Of a stretch of 64,000 nucleotides of DNA, positions 21,139 to 32,789 are shown one piece after another. The stretch comes from Spirogloea muscicola. Its lineage: Eukaryota > Streptophyta > Zygnematophyceae > Spirogloeales > Spirogloeaceae. A program made the position numbers and the translations under genes. Position 1 is the first letter of the stretch; every line of letters begins with the position of its first letter. Location: NCBI GenBank assembly GCA_009602725.1, contig WELB01000082.1:455548-519547 (forward strand), read 5' to 3'. The notes under the pieces were generated by a model. The model was not told the DNA's origin and did no database searches. It saw only the letters and a program-made list of their open reading frames with translations.

Positions 21139-22998
21139 TTAACCTATGCCTGGCATCTTGCGCTCAAATATCAAGTACTCGTCACTCTTCTCCCTTGAAA
21201 ACTCAGCTGATCGAGCATTGAAAACCTTGTCCACAGCCTCAGCTGAAGTCATCCTCTTGCCTTTCTGGCCTTCATGCACTTCAACTGTGACAACCTCGGC
21301 ATGGTCTAGCCAGCTTGCATCATCTGTAGCCTTCCATATCACGCTGGGCACCAGCGCAGTGAAGACCTCCTGCTCTGCACCCTCGATGTCAAACTTCACC
21401 AGATCAAAGTGGTCAACATTCCTCTGCCCAGCAATCTCCTGCACAGTCATGCCTGGGACACTTTCGTAGAGGCCCTTTGGGGCCTTCCTGAGATCCACAA
21501 CTGTCACCCCGTTCTCCAAGCCTGAACATAGCCAGGAGAAATATCAGAGCTTCTTGAATCTTCAAGACAATCTCTGGTCAGTCTGCTGAAAAGGGCGACT
21601 CCTTTCAGAGCTGCTCTTGAGCAACAATATTACAGAATGTTGGTGTGCAGGATAAATGTACGGCCGTTACCACAAGCCTCTCATGTATTAGACAGTCACA
21701 GACAAGCAGTAAGAAGAGCCCAAAGTGCTACACGAAGCTGCTCACTGAGCGTCCCAGCCCAATGATTCTTACCAGTGTCTAGCAGAACCAATTTATTCTT
21801 TGACGGCCTCGAGGACCACACTGCACCTCTGAAGACCTTCACGTGAGGGAGATGCTCCACGTTCTTGTGCAGCACGTCCACGTTGCTTGATGACGGCTCA
21901 ACAGCAGCAATTGCGGCATCTGGCCACATTGTTGCAAACATGATGCTGCAAGACAGGGCCACAATACAGCCAACTTAAGAGTAAACACCTCTACTATCTT
22001 GCTGCCTTGAATGGGACACCAACATCTAAGGATAACACACTACAGCATCTGCATTTCAGGATGGTGCTTGAGGCACAAAGCATGGCCATACATACACCTG
22101 TGCACTAATGCTTATACAAGGGACAAGTTCACGATGGGAACGGTAACCTCAACAGACCTTGCAAGCCCGATATTGGCCCCAGCATCCAGGATGCTCTTGA
22201 AGTTGTGGCCCTCTAGTCTATCATAGCCATCTCCCTCCAGCAATTGCCGAATGACATACCTGTCAGTGTTCGACCTAGGTCTCCAATAGACCTGCCACAC
22301 TCAAAAGTGACACATTGTCCTCAACGATAAGAGCCTCCCATCAGCACGACAATCGTTAATCTGCTTGATGAGGTCCAGGTAAGTGCCGGTCATCTCAATG
22401 ATGGGACTAGCTGACCTGGAGAAGGCAGGCCTCGTCCCTGCAGGGCGGCTTGCCGCTGACGCTGACGATGAGACACTCGGTCTGCTTCAACAGCACGCGC
22501 TTGCTGGTGGTGTTGTCCACCTTCTCGTTGTCGACGTCCGCTACGAGCTCCTTGTACGACAGCCACTCGCAGCTGCCCTTCTTGGCCCGGTAGTAGCGCT
22601 GGCCGCCGACGGAGCCGTGGTGCGGGAGCAGCAGCATGCCCTGCAGCCGGTCCTTGGGCGCGCCACAGATGTTGTCGACGCGGCGGGGGTTGGGGACCTC
22701 CACGCCGTCGCCGCGGTGCTTCCGCTTCGCCTGGGCCATGCGGACGACGCACGATTTCTCCCGGGCCAGAAGCGGCGGCGCGAGCTGCTGCGCCGCGTCC
22801 TCAGCCTCCTGCGCCCGCTGGCTTGCCAGGCCCTGCCGCACCTCGTGCACCGTGGCGAAGAAGCAGAGCGTGCCGATAGAGATGAGCGTCGCGAGGCCGC
22901 AGCGGCGGTGCGCGCGCAGGTCCTCGGCGCTGAGGCGGAACGCGGTAGCGCGCCGCCGCGACGGCGACGGCGTCCGCTGGTGCAGCGCCGCCCGGGCT
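21139..22998 (-). CDS. FkbM-family methyltransferase with N-terminal membrane anchor
   Basis: SAM-dependent methyltransferase of the FkbM type (Methyltransf_21), usually an O-methyltransferase; substrate unknown, probably in the secretory pathway. Exons from the 3' half: 22998(or further)-22416, 22291-22158, 21945-21773, 21521-21139, all in phase. Motif I is SILDAGANIGLAS, built across an intron, followed by PDAAIAAVEPSSSNVDVLHK with the acidic SAM ligand. The FDLVKFDIEGAEQEVF block is the family hallmark, and the protein ends FERKMPGIG. The N-terminal exon encodes CGLATLISIGTLCFF, a single membrane segment of a type II protein. The start is unresolved: a single N lies at 22999, and the ATG further upstream falls in a LINE tail. 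Confidence 0.8.
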
Positions 22999-23046
22999 NA
23001 CCGCAAGTGGATGGCAAATGCCCAGGACCGCTGCAAAGGAGGCGTT

Positions 23047-23206
23047 CCGTGTAATTGAAACAAAGGCCAAATGGCCAAGTACGAAGGCAAGCAAATCTAG
23101 GGACGTACATCACGTACAGCAGATTGACCCGCTCAGTAACCACGGGTCAATACATAAAGGTCACTAATCGATGCCTGAATACTAGATGGCAGTTACGAAG
23201 CCAGAG
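23047..23206 (-). mobile_element. LINE 3'-tail fragment in a head-to-head intergenic region
   Basis: Starts GTGTAATTGAAACAAAGG, contains TGACCCGCTCAGTAACCACG and GGGTCAATACATAAAGGTC, and ends near ACTAGATGGCAG. This is the same tail as the LINEs at 35.3 and 61.6 kb, reading on the minus strand. It sits between the first exons of the FkbM and LRR genes. Confidence 0.75.
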
Positions 23207-23361
23207 AGAGATGGCAAGTCATATCGTGGCTCGAGCTGCTCAACCAGCTCGCCCGCCATGCCATCGTCCGCCGCTTCTATGGGGAGCCGGTGGACTTTCC
23301 TGCAGCCGGGTCGCTAGCGCAAGTGTAGCGTATGCGCTTGGCCGTATCGCTACAGAGGTCA

Positions 23362-26300
23362 ATGGCCCGCACGCTGCACCTGCGTGCCGGCAGAGCCCTC
23401 GCTGCTGCCTCTAGCTCTGGCCAGGGGATCCGCTTCCAGGAGCCCAGCTTCTCCGACCTGAGGCGCGCGGGCCGAGGAGGCCGCGCCTCCCGGCGAGTCC
23501 ACGCCGGCGCCGCCGCCGCGCAAGAAGAAGTCCCGGCGCGCCGCGGCCGAGCGGCGGCAGCAGCAGTCGGGCTACGCCGCCTCGGTCCAGCAGCAGCTGC
23601 AGCAGGAGAGCCGGGAGAGCGGCGGCGCGGGCCTCGTCCCGCTCGGCGTTGGCGCCGCGGTCGTCGCCGCCGCCGTGTTCGGTGAGCCCTCCCCGCTTGC
23701 GAAGCGCGCGCCGAGCTGACTCAACCAGCTATCAACGGTAGCTCACAGCTGGCCTCCACGAGACCTCCATGAGCCCTCAAAGGCAGGTAGCCTTCAAACT
23801 AATGGCAGGGATGTGGACCGAGCAAGAGACACACACGCCGCCATTGGGCGAGCGGGGCATGTGAGAACTGTGAAGAGGAGAAGGCGGAATACTGGAGCGC
23901 GTGGCATTATCAACAAAATTTAATCTTGCAGCTGTATACTTTGCGATGCGAGGCAATTGATTGCTAAGTTGCTTGTAGCAGGAGGCGGCGCTTCTATGCT
24001 ACTGTCACTGGCCAGTTGCGTGTGTCCAGTACGGCGTGTGTCCAGTTGCGTGTCCAGGACACTACCGCAGAAGTAGACGCCTGGGTGTAGCACAGTACTC
24101 ACCAGTACAGTCTCCCGGTGACTCTGGATGGAGGTCAGGCAGGTCGAGGTGCCCATCAGTGTCAGGGTTTATGGAGGGCTTGCCGCTAGATCTCCTGCCT
24201 TCACAAGAGGGCAGTGGATGGGAGCCGAGTTTGGGAAAAGAGAATCACAAGATTCACGGTCACGCAGATGAGAGAGAAGGCGTAGATGGGGCTCTTTAGA
24301 AAAATTTGCAAGCTTTCACACCAAAGAGAAGATCACACTCGCACACTTGCAAAAATAACCAACACAATGACATACAGATGCCGCTGCAAAGCTGCAAAGC
24401 TGCAAAGCTGTAATGCCATTGCAACACATCCTGCAGCAGCTGCCTAGCAGCCTGGCTTGCCGCCCTCATTGGTGTGCATTGTCGTCCTTCGACTTGACTT
24501 CGCAGGGCTCTACAAATTTGTTAATGGTCGTGAAGGTCCCTCCGGCAGAGGAGGAGAGGGAAGGAGCCTCCTGGACTTGAGCCTTGGTGATGTGTCGGAT
24601 CCTGGCAAAGAGAAGAAGGAGAAGAAGTGGAGGAACGAGTCCATGGCTCGCCTCAAGGAGATGGCTTCTGAGCTCCGGACATTCCGAAATGTTGACATGA
24701 ATGGTCAGCATTGTCATGCTCGGGATGATCTACATGACTTAAGTACGTCCTTTGATGGTACTGAAGTGCTTGGCTTAGGAATGCTGCGACCACTGTTAGT
24801 AACATCAATCATCGCATCACCTGCCCAGGCCGTAACCTTCTTGACGAGGGCTTCATCTACCTTGCCGAGGGCCTAGCCTTCAATGATGTAAGATACTTTT
24901 GCTTGGCTTTTATCGAAGTTTGGCAGGAGCTGTTAGCCAGGCAGGGGCACTTTTGGCCGCAATGAAGTAGTCACTGACTATAGGTCATGTGGTAAATTGA
25001 GAATGACTCATGCTTTTATTATTTGGTTACTAGCTATTAACCCCTCCTCCTTGCCAGTAAAGGTCTGATTCATTGGTATGCTGCTGCTTCAGAATGCAGA
25101 GTCTGTAGACTTCTCCTCAAACGGCATCACAGCAGAGGGTGTCAAGGCTCTCAGCATGGCCTTGGGGACCAACAGCTTCTTGAAGACGCTAAACCTCTCT
25201 GGCAACAGCATTGGCGATGATGGAGCGAAGGTATGAAGGCTGCCTGTGTAGCTACTTTTCCTCACTGTCAAGCTTTTGGACTAATTTATTAAGCAATGCT
25301 TGGTAGTCCTAGTGGTCTACATCTACTTCTTATGTTACCGTGCTTTGTGAGTTGCCCCTACAAGCGCGTGTCCGCTTGTTACTTGCAGGAGCTTGCAGGA
25401 ATTCTTGAGAAAAACAATAGCATCCAGACATTGCAGCTGAACAGCAATAACATTGGTGATGAGGTTGTCGTCGCCTCTTTATGTTACAATGCCTTGGGTT
25501 TGCTTTGTTAAGGGTACGTGTGGCTTGTAAGCTGCTGCATTTTGCAAGAGTTGCCTCTGTCCATGGCATGCCCGTCGAGGGAGCTGTGAAAGTGATGATT
25601 ACCATACATGTTGATAACAACGTATGTGATGAGTACAGCCACTCAGGGTGCTGTATAATGAAACCCCCTGCGCTGCTGCTGCTACAGGGCGCCAAGGCAT
25701 TGGCAGAGATGCTGAAAACCAATAAGGCGTTGACAACGCTGGAGCTCAACAATAATGCAGTGGACTACTCGGTCTGCTCCTGCTTGCGGCTTCTTGTGAA
25801 GAGATATGAAGAGTAGAGATAGGAAGCATACTTGTCTGTGGCCTGGATCCAGGGATAGAGTTCATGATAGACTTGCCTAGAAAAAGACCTGTATTGACAT
25901 TTCCAAGCACAGGCACTTGTCAATATTCCTATACCATAGCTAAGAGTTAGCAGTCTGCTCCTTCTCTATCTGACAAGACCTGATGCAGTGCTTCCGACCA
26001 ATTGATTACTGAGATGTGACGCGAGCATGATGTCAATCTGTCCTGCAATTGATCGTACCTCAGGGCTGTGCTGCAATCGCAGAGGCTTTGAAGGTCACCA
26101 AGACGTTGCGCACATTCCAATTGAAGTATGCTCCTCCAACGCTGTTATGCCAACCCCTCTGAACCTGCAGTTGCTATCACAGTTCCTGACCCAGTGTAGC
26201 AGACTAGAGATGAGCGTTCTTAGTATGTACTTCATCAGCAGTGCTAGTCAAGATCAGGTCATTCTGCTCAATTCTTGCTTGAAATCGTCTTCCTTGCCGC

Positions 26301-28798
26301 GTCCAGTGGAAATTATGCAGGAGCGCTTGGAGCCGATGCTATTGCCAAGGGACTCATGGAAAACACATCTTTGCGGGTTGAGTGCCCTTCTTGCCTGGCA
26401 CTGCTTTTGGGCCAGCTACACCCACGATGAAGCATGTGCGACTCTTTTACTTTCTCTCCTTCATGTGTGCGTGATTTCTTGCCTTCTTCATCCAATCACT
26501 GCTGGTTCCAGGAATTGCACTTTAACGGCAATAGTATTGGTGATGAGGGTATGCGGGCTCTGGCTCAAGGACTCAATGCTACAAAAGGTAATGGACTTAA
26601 ACCACTGTGACTGACCTGGTGAAGAACTAGGCTGTTAGCTTCAGTTGCCTGGACGTTGCAGGAATGCATGATTCTTGATGCTTACAGAGGCTGAGCTATA
26701 CTGGCAACAGTGACCTTCTGGTATCCGTGTCTTCTGACAAGGGCTTGACCCTCAAAGATAGGACTTGCTGGTGATACTTGGTTGTGGGTAGGTTCAGATA
26801 GGGGTGCGGCCCCTACCTTAGGAACTGTGGAGTTACAGGAGATCGCATTTGCACGGCTTCTGAATCTTGTAGACATTCACACCTTTCTTACATGCTAGTT
26901 CCCTGAAATCTGGCTCCATCTCTGGCAGGGAGGATAAGCAGTCTTGATCTGGGTAATAACAGCGTCGGCTCAAAGGGAGCCTTCCACATTGCCGAGTTCA
27001 TGAAGAAGAGCAAAAGTCTACAATGGCTTAACCTTTACATGAATGACATTACTGACAAGGTGCGAGCCCTCATCACACCCACCATGTTGACAATAAGAAG
27101 CTGTGATCAGAAGCGCGAGCGTATGTTGCTACTCATGCCTCATGCGCTGAAGAAAGCCATGTCCTTATGATACTCTGAGCAGGGCGCAGAGCGGGTCGCT
27201 GAAGCTCTCAAGAAGTCCAAAACGATATCCACTATCGACCTGGTGAGCAGCTGCTTGCTCTCCACAAGTCACCAAAGCGAACTGCATGCAGAGCATGTCA
27301 ATGACCTGAACAAGGTGAAGGTCTGCCGTTGTTTATAGGGCAACGGGCCTTATATATTTGATGTTGGATGTTGGCCTCTGGATATCTGATATTAGGGTGG
27401 AAACAACATCCATGCGGAGGGCATCAAGTACGTGTGCGATGCTGTGAAGGAGAATACGTCCATCACTACTGTGAGGAGCAACCTTCCGAACAGATTCTGA
27501 GCAGTATAGTTGCTGAATGAGAGTCGTTTGATGAGCCTTTGGGCAAGTCAGCATGCAGATGACAATTTGCAGCGACAGTGAGGAGCTTGTCAATGTCAAT
27601 GATAGGCTCGCGCTCCTCCAAGTCTAGTGCACAATACTAATTTGAGACTGCATCCACCTGACTGCTATTGCTGGGACTGAGACCATTTCTTGGATGCTAT
27701 CTGTCATACAGCTCGAGATTGGATACAATCCCATTGGCGAAGAGGGTGCAAAGCTGCTGGCAGCCACCATCAAGTTTCACGGAAACATTGAGACACTCCG
27801 CCTTGGCTGGTGCAAGGTACCTGCCTTATTGAGTGGCCATCTTCCACAATGTCTGTGACGCTCCCGGCCTAGTGCGTGTATTTTCTGTCAGACGCAGGTC
27901 GTTTCTAAGCTGCTCCGAATCTGTTGATGCATGTCAGATTGGACCTAAAGGAGCAGAGCACTTTGCTGACGCCCTGAAGTACAACGCAACCCTCAGTACG
28001 CTCGACCTACGGGCGAATTCCTTGGGAGACGAGGTACTTTGTGGTCTTCCACACTGTTAATTTGTAAGCAGAGTAGCATCAGAATTAGATTCAAATTGTT
28101 GGAGGCTTTCAAGCACGACTGAATTCAAAGCACACGTTTGATTTATGCCATACAATTTGTGCAGCAACCCTCCTTTGTTCAAAATCAGAGCAAGTATGTG
28201 TTAGCGTGTGTAGGGAGTTGCAGCACTGGCGCGGAGCTTGAGAGTGGTCAATGAGAAGCTGACAACGCTCGACCTGGGCTTCAACGAGATCAGGGTGAGG
28301 ATCGTTTGGCTTGTATGACAGACAGGACTTCTGCCCAACAGATTTTGAGTTAGTCTCTGTTGAGCACCAGCTCGAGTGGCACACAGTCCTGGAGGATCAA
28401 AGGTGCTGTGTTGTGACTGTCAGTACACCGTCAATTGCAGGACAAGGGAGCATACGCTCTGGCCGAGGCTTTGAAGGCCAATGGAGAGGCCGCTGTTAGC
28501 ACCCTGAATCTGGCCAGCAACTACTTCACCAAGTACGGAGAGGTATGCGGTGTTGACGCACTTCCATGCCCTACTTTCTAGCAATGCATTAATAGCAGTC
28601 TGATATAGTATGTCAGAATCCACTTCTCAGAGGCGTTTCAAAGCTGAGCCTGGTAGCTAAGGCCTCCAACGAGCATATATTATCGCCAGTGTGACCTGCA
28701 AGCCTGTCACACGAGGCAATGTGCAGGTTGCACTAAGTGAGGCCAGGGACATTGTCAGCGAGATGAACGACGGAAAGGAAGTGAATATCCAGTGGTAG
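23362..28798 (+). CDS. plastid-type leucine-rich-repeat (RNI-like) protein, 17 exons
   Basis: Ribonuclease-inhibitor-like LRR protein resembling the plant RNI-like protein EMB2004; likely plastid, function unknown. Exons 2-17: 24506-24703, 24829-24887, 25093-25230, 25389-25463, 25688-25771, 26064-26125, 26307-26376, 26512-26587, 26929-27059, 27183-27242, 27396-27470, 27712-27816, 27938-28033, 28214-28294, 28441-28542, 28727-28798. Exon 1 ends at 23681. The N-terminus has a membrane-like segment, GLVPLGVGAAVVAAAVFG. About twelve repeats follow, such as LKTLNLSGNSIGDDGAK and LSTLDLRANSLGDE, mostly one per exon. The C-terminus reads ARDIVSEMNDGKEVNIQW. Exon 1 shows a frame conflict: the ATG at 23362 and the frame entering exon 2 differ between about 23450 and 23470. 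This suggests a missing base, a short intron or another start. Confidence 0.82.
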
Positions 28799-29322
28799 CA
28801 CTTACAGAGCAATGACTAGGAAGAGCCCCTCCCAGGTTGCGCAACTGAGTAGCTGGCTCAATCCTTCCCCCTCGAAGGAGTGTATGCTGCACACCATAAG
28901 TGCACCAGCTTATGGATCGGATGTAGTTGTGGGCTTATCTTGCCCTTATTGGCAAGGAGGCTGCAAGAGCATCACTAGAGCAAGCGACTGATTACCAGCA
29001 GCCAAGGCATGCCATGGCAGTTCGTGGGGCTCCTGCTTTGGCACAGCATGCTTCACTGCCTCCACGTCCTTGTGCTCCTCGGTGCCTGGCTTCTTTGACG
29101 AGGTGCAAGCCGCTGGTGCCTACTGTCATAGTAGACATTGCAACGTCAAGAGCCTTGAGCCCATTCTGAACAAAGAGTAGAAACCTTAACCATGATGCTC
29201 CGGTTGAGACTAGTCTTACTAGGCTACTGACCACAATGACAGCTATTGCACCTGTGGTCCGGGCATTACACTGCTGGCAAGGACTGGCCTACCTTAATAT
29301 CGGCCGCTGTGGTGGAGCTGCC
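28799..29322. other. 3' flank of LRR gene
   Basis: No gene was recognised. A minus-strand open patch at 29000-29165 (NGLKALDVAMSTMTVGTSG) looks mildly coding and may belong to the unknown minus-strand gene next to it. Confidence 0.35.
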
Positions 29323-29540
29323 TACTTGAGGCACGCTTCTGCTTCTGCAATACACTGCCGAAGGTGACTGCTGGCATTGAAGAGCAGCCATTGAACAGCC
29401 GTGCGCTTGGGAAGCGTACAGAGGTGCGGCAGACTAGGAGGTGCAGGACCAGTCAAGAGCTCTTTATTAGCAACAATAATGTCCAAAGCTAAAGCGAGGC
29501 CTTTGCAAGCAGCATATATCAGCTGTTGTCGACTGTAGAG
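29323..29540 (-). CDS. putative terminal exon of an unknown protein
   Basis: On the minus strand, an acceptor-like CTCTACAG near 29540 is followed by an open frame reading QQLIYAACKGLALALDIIVA, PPSLPHLCTLPKRTAVQWLL and HLRQCIAEAEACLK, then TAG at 29323-29325. Composition and amphipathic helices suggest a real helical C-terminus. I do not recognise the family. A further open patch at 29602-29700 (NVAVDQLLETSQVGLIQLA) could be an upstream exon. Confidence 0.3.
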
Positions 29541-30257
29541 GCATTTGCATTAATACTGCGCCAGGGCGAGGAGGGGTACTAGAAAATTAACAACGGCTCT
29601 TTCAAGCGCCGGTGGCTGTGATGATGGCAAGCTGAATCAAGCCCACTTGTGAGGTCTCAAGCAATTGGTCCACAGCCACGTTAGTCAAATTAATCAGAGA
29701 TGAAAGTAAATAGCAGCCTTCAAAGGGAGGCGAGGACACTGTATACCAGCCTACCAAAGAACGGACAAGGTTCCGAGGAGCCGTTGAAGGCCCTTGCTGG
29801 TAGTACGACATTGCAATTAAGGCGCCAGGCATGCAGGTCAGAAGCACACAGAAATGGAAGAAACGTGTTGGGAGAGCTGGGGGCACAGCGTAACATCAAG
29901 AGGCTCATGAGAGCAATGAGCCCTGCTGCGGCTGCTAAAATGTGGCTGCTGATAATGAAAACCCAAATGATCAATCACCCTTCCGGCGGCTCCGCTGCGC
30001 TCGACGGCCGCAGCGGCAGCGACGCCGGCGGCCGGAGCTGGAGCCTGTGGCTCTGCTCATATTATTATGAACACCCTCTGTATGCACCTGGCTGGCTTTT
30101 ACAGTCGCCCCGCACTGCATGGTTCTCTCTATGGCGAAGGCCGTGAGGGAAATAGAAGAAAGCGCGACCGGATTGACTGGTGGCTGTTAGAGGCCAGCCC
30201 AAAGGAATGGACGAAGTCCGAAGGAGCCGGATGGAGCTGGAAATGGAGTGTGTATGA

Positions 30258-30475
30258 AGTGATGGGAGGGCCTGAGTGGCCAAGTACGACAGCATGCACA
30301 TTGGCACATGTCCATCACCTGCTGCTGAGCTGACCCGCTCAGTAACCACGAGTCAGCACATAGAGGTCGCCAACGGATGACCGAATTCCGGACGGCAAGT
30401 CGACAGGCTCTTGTGCCACCAGCTAAGGCTCGACCAGCTTTCTGGTGCAAAGCCTGAGCTCGCTGCAAACGGGCT
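30258..30475 (-). mobile_element. divergent LINE 3'-tail fragment
   Basis: Contains TGACCCGCTCAGTAACCACG then AGTCAGCACATAGAGGTCGC and CCAGCTTTCTGGTGCAAAGC, the LINE tail order. It is clearly diverged from the copies at 35.4 and 38.5 kb. A GTTAGAGGCCAGCCCAAAGG repeat fragment precedes it at 30185-30240. Confidence 0.65.
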
Positions 30476-30500
30476 GACAGGCGAAGGCGTGGGGGCGAGG

Positions 30501-31377
30501 ATGGAGGCGACGAGCCCCCCCGCCGCCGCCGCGAGCGCCGCGGGCGGCGGCGGCGGCGGCGCGGCGGANTGGCGGAGGTGCGCGGCCTGCTGGGCCCCGC
30601 GGACGTGCGCGACCTTGCGGCGCTGCAGCGCACCATGTCAGTGGCCCTCCGCGGTGCCGCGGCGTCTAAGGGGGTCCGGGCTAGGGCTAGGGCTCCACGT
30701 CTGAGGTCGTTTCGGCAGGCGGCGGCGGCGGCGGCGGTCGTGGCACCCTGCGTAGCAGCTTTTACCGCAGCCGGCGAGCTTAGGCTCGGCTCCCGCGACG
30801 TCGCGGCCTGCAACTGGGCTCAGCATCAAGGGGACTCTTGTGCCGCGTAGACGGCGCCCGATCGTGGCCTCAGCCGCCATGCTCGTCGCCATCAGCCGTC
30901 TGGCAGAGGCCTTCTCGAGACTCTGTGTGTCGATTGCGCTACTGGATTCCCATTGAGTTGATGGCAGACCGCTGAGCCCAGACGTAGCATGCTGCTGCGG
31001 CAGCTTGGGCCGCCTGCAGGACAGCAACGCGGTGCTCTCCCACTTCAACGACTACTCCGCCAGGAGCTTTGCGGCCGTGGCCGGCGACCTGGCCGGCAGC
31101 GCCCGCGTGCTGCGTGCCATGAAGGCCGACCTGGACCATATCTTCCGCCGCATCCGGTGGGCGGGAGCACGAGCTCGGCCTTTGGGCCGCTCGCTGCTGG
31201 CCATGCCATGCTATCAGTGGCGCCCTTGTTGATGATCTTCCTCGGCCTGACACGCCTGTGGAGCCGGCATTGCCCAGATCCTTACAGGAGAGGATTCAAA
31301 AGCACCATCCTGAAGCTCTTGAGCAGGCTGCATGCCACGGCGTCGCTGACGGCCGCCCAGATCTCGAGACCCCTTGA
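30501..31377 (+). CDS. KXD1: KxDL-motif protein (BORC subunit KXD1-like), three exons
   Basis: KxDL proteins are small coiled-coil proteins; in animals KXD1 is part of the BORC complex that positions lysosomes. Exons: 30501-30636, 31004-31156, 31278-31377. The core reads LGRLQDSNAVLSHFNDYSA, ARVLRAMKADLDHIFRRIR, SLQERIQKHHPEAL, which includes the K-x-D-L-D motif that names the family. The GC-rich first exon encodes an Ala/Gly-rich leader. The single N at 30570 separates the ATG frame from the frame of AEVRGLLGPADVRDLAALQR, so the true base count there differs from one. Plant role is uncertain; endomembrane trafficking is inference. Confidence 0.8.
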
Positions 31378-32789
31378 TGCAGTGGTGTTGCTGGCATTGC
31401 TGAGGATGTCTTATTGTCAGGGATGACTCTTTGGAGCCTTTGTTCATCCTTTCACAGGTACTTACCAGCATTGGTCTGCTTCAAGAGACCAATGCAGCCA
31501 GCCCAAATAAGGCTTACCTCCAATGAGGACTGCAGACAGTGATGCAAATTGCCTTCTTCTGTCCTGTGCTGCAGGCTGCTCAAAGTACCTGCAGTGAAGG
31601 CACAAGACAGCTTCCATCTCGAACGTATAAGATCTGCAGAAGTGGTCCATCCAACACTTGGAGCCTCTCCCATTAGGTTTCTGCAATTATGATAGCAGGC
31701 GTGCAAATGAATGTGGAATGTACAGATTTGTTTGTTGGATGCCACACAGATTTGTGGCACCAAACATGGTTGTGTGCCAATTCGTTTTGGAAGTTGTACT
31801 GAAAGTCTAGACAATAAGGTAACTTGGGTATTTAGAATTATCAGTGGAGACAACACATCCCTGAGATTCAGTATATCCAAGCGCATGGCTCATTAGGCCC
31901 TTGGCCATGACTCCTATAGTGTAAGTGTATGCAGTCATTGCAAGGACGTGTTATGCTTCCAAGCTTTGTTACTGCGTACAATGACTGTGTGGTGGCCTGA
32001 TGTGATCATTTATGTCACTTATAAAGGTCGCTATACAACTGCTACACAGCACATTGTTGGCTGCAGCATACACCTCTACACCAGCTCTGAAAATTTGGTA
32101 TCTCATTTCTTTTGCACTTTGTCCATTGCTTTGTCTGCCCCTTCCTTAAATCTGGAAATGTTGACCCAACTTGAAAAGATCGTCCCCTCCGCAGGGATTT
32201 TCAGGTGCTAAAACCTTGGGCATGGCACTCCAGAATGTCGTCTTCTTTGAAGCTGCATGGACTTACCAATCAACCATTGCAGCATTGAAAGAACACAGTT
32301 CTGCGATCTGCTAGCCACCTTCGACTCAACCACCAACTTTACAACCTTTTCATGCTGTACAGTATGTTGACTCTCCAGTCAGCGTGTAAGTTAACGGCTT
32401 GCAGATGTACCCCTTGTCAATTTTGACATATAAGCAAGCTGCAGCTCTAAGGTTACTTCCTTTTAGAGTATCTCATGGCCACCATAAGTAGCCAGTTCGC
32501 ATTTAATACAAGCATGAGATCGAATAAGCATGGTTGTGAACACATACAGTTCCTCGGAAGCAGCAGCTTAGTTGCTGGTTGGATTTGCCTCTGATACATG
32601 AGCACCTGTTGCAACTATGCATCTTGGATGCAGGCACGTATGAGGTTTGCCAGTCAAGCGCCGGCCTTTGCAGTATCATCGCCCTCGACATGCTTGCTTC
32701 CACGAAATCAAGTGCAGCGCCAGCCTGCGTGCGCACATGTGCTGCTCATACTGTACATCTGCGTTGCACTAAATTGCTTTCTCTTGCTT
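31378..32789. other. tail-to-tail intergenic region
   Basis: Lies between the 3' ends of the KxDL (+) and SDE2 (-) genes. Base composition falls to ordinary AT content. No exon, repeat family or RNA gene could be supported. Confidence 0.45.

Noticed and set aside
23045-23090. ATG at 23090 as the FkbM start
   Set aside because: The codons from 23090 to about 23047 are LINE tail sequence, also found at 35.3, 38.4 and 61.6 kb.
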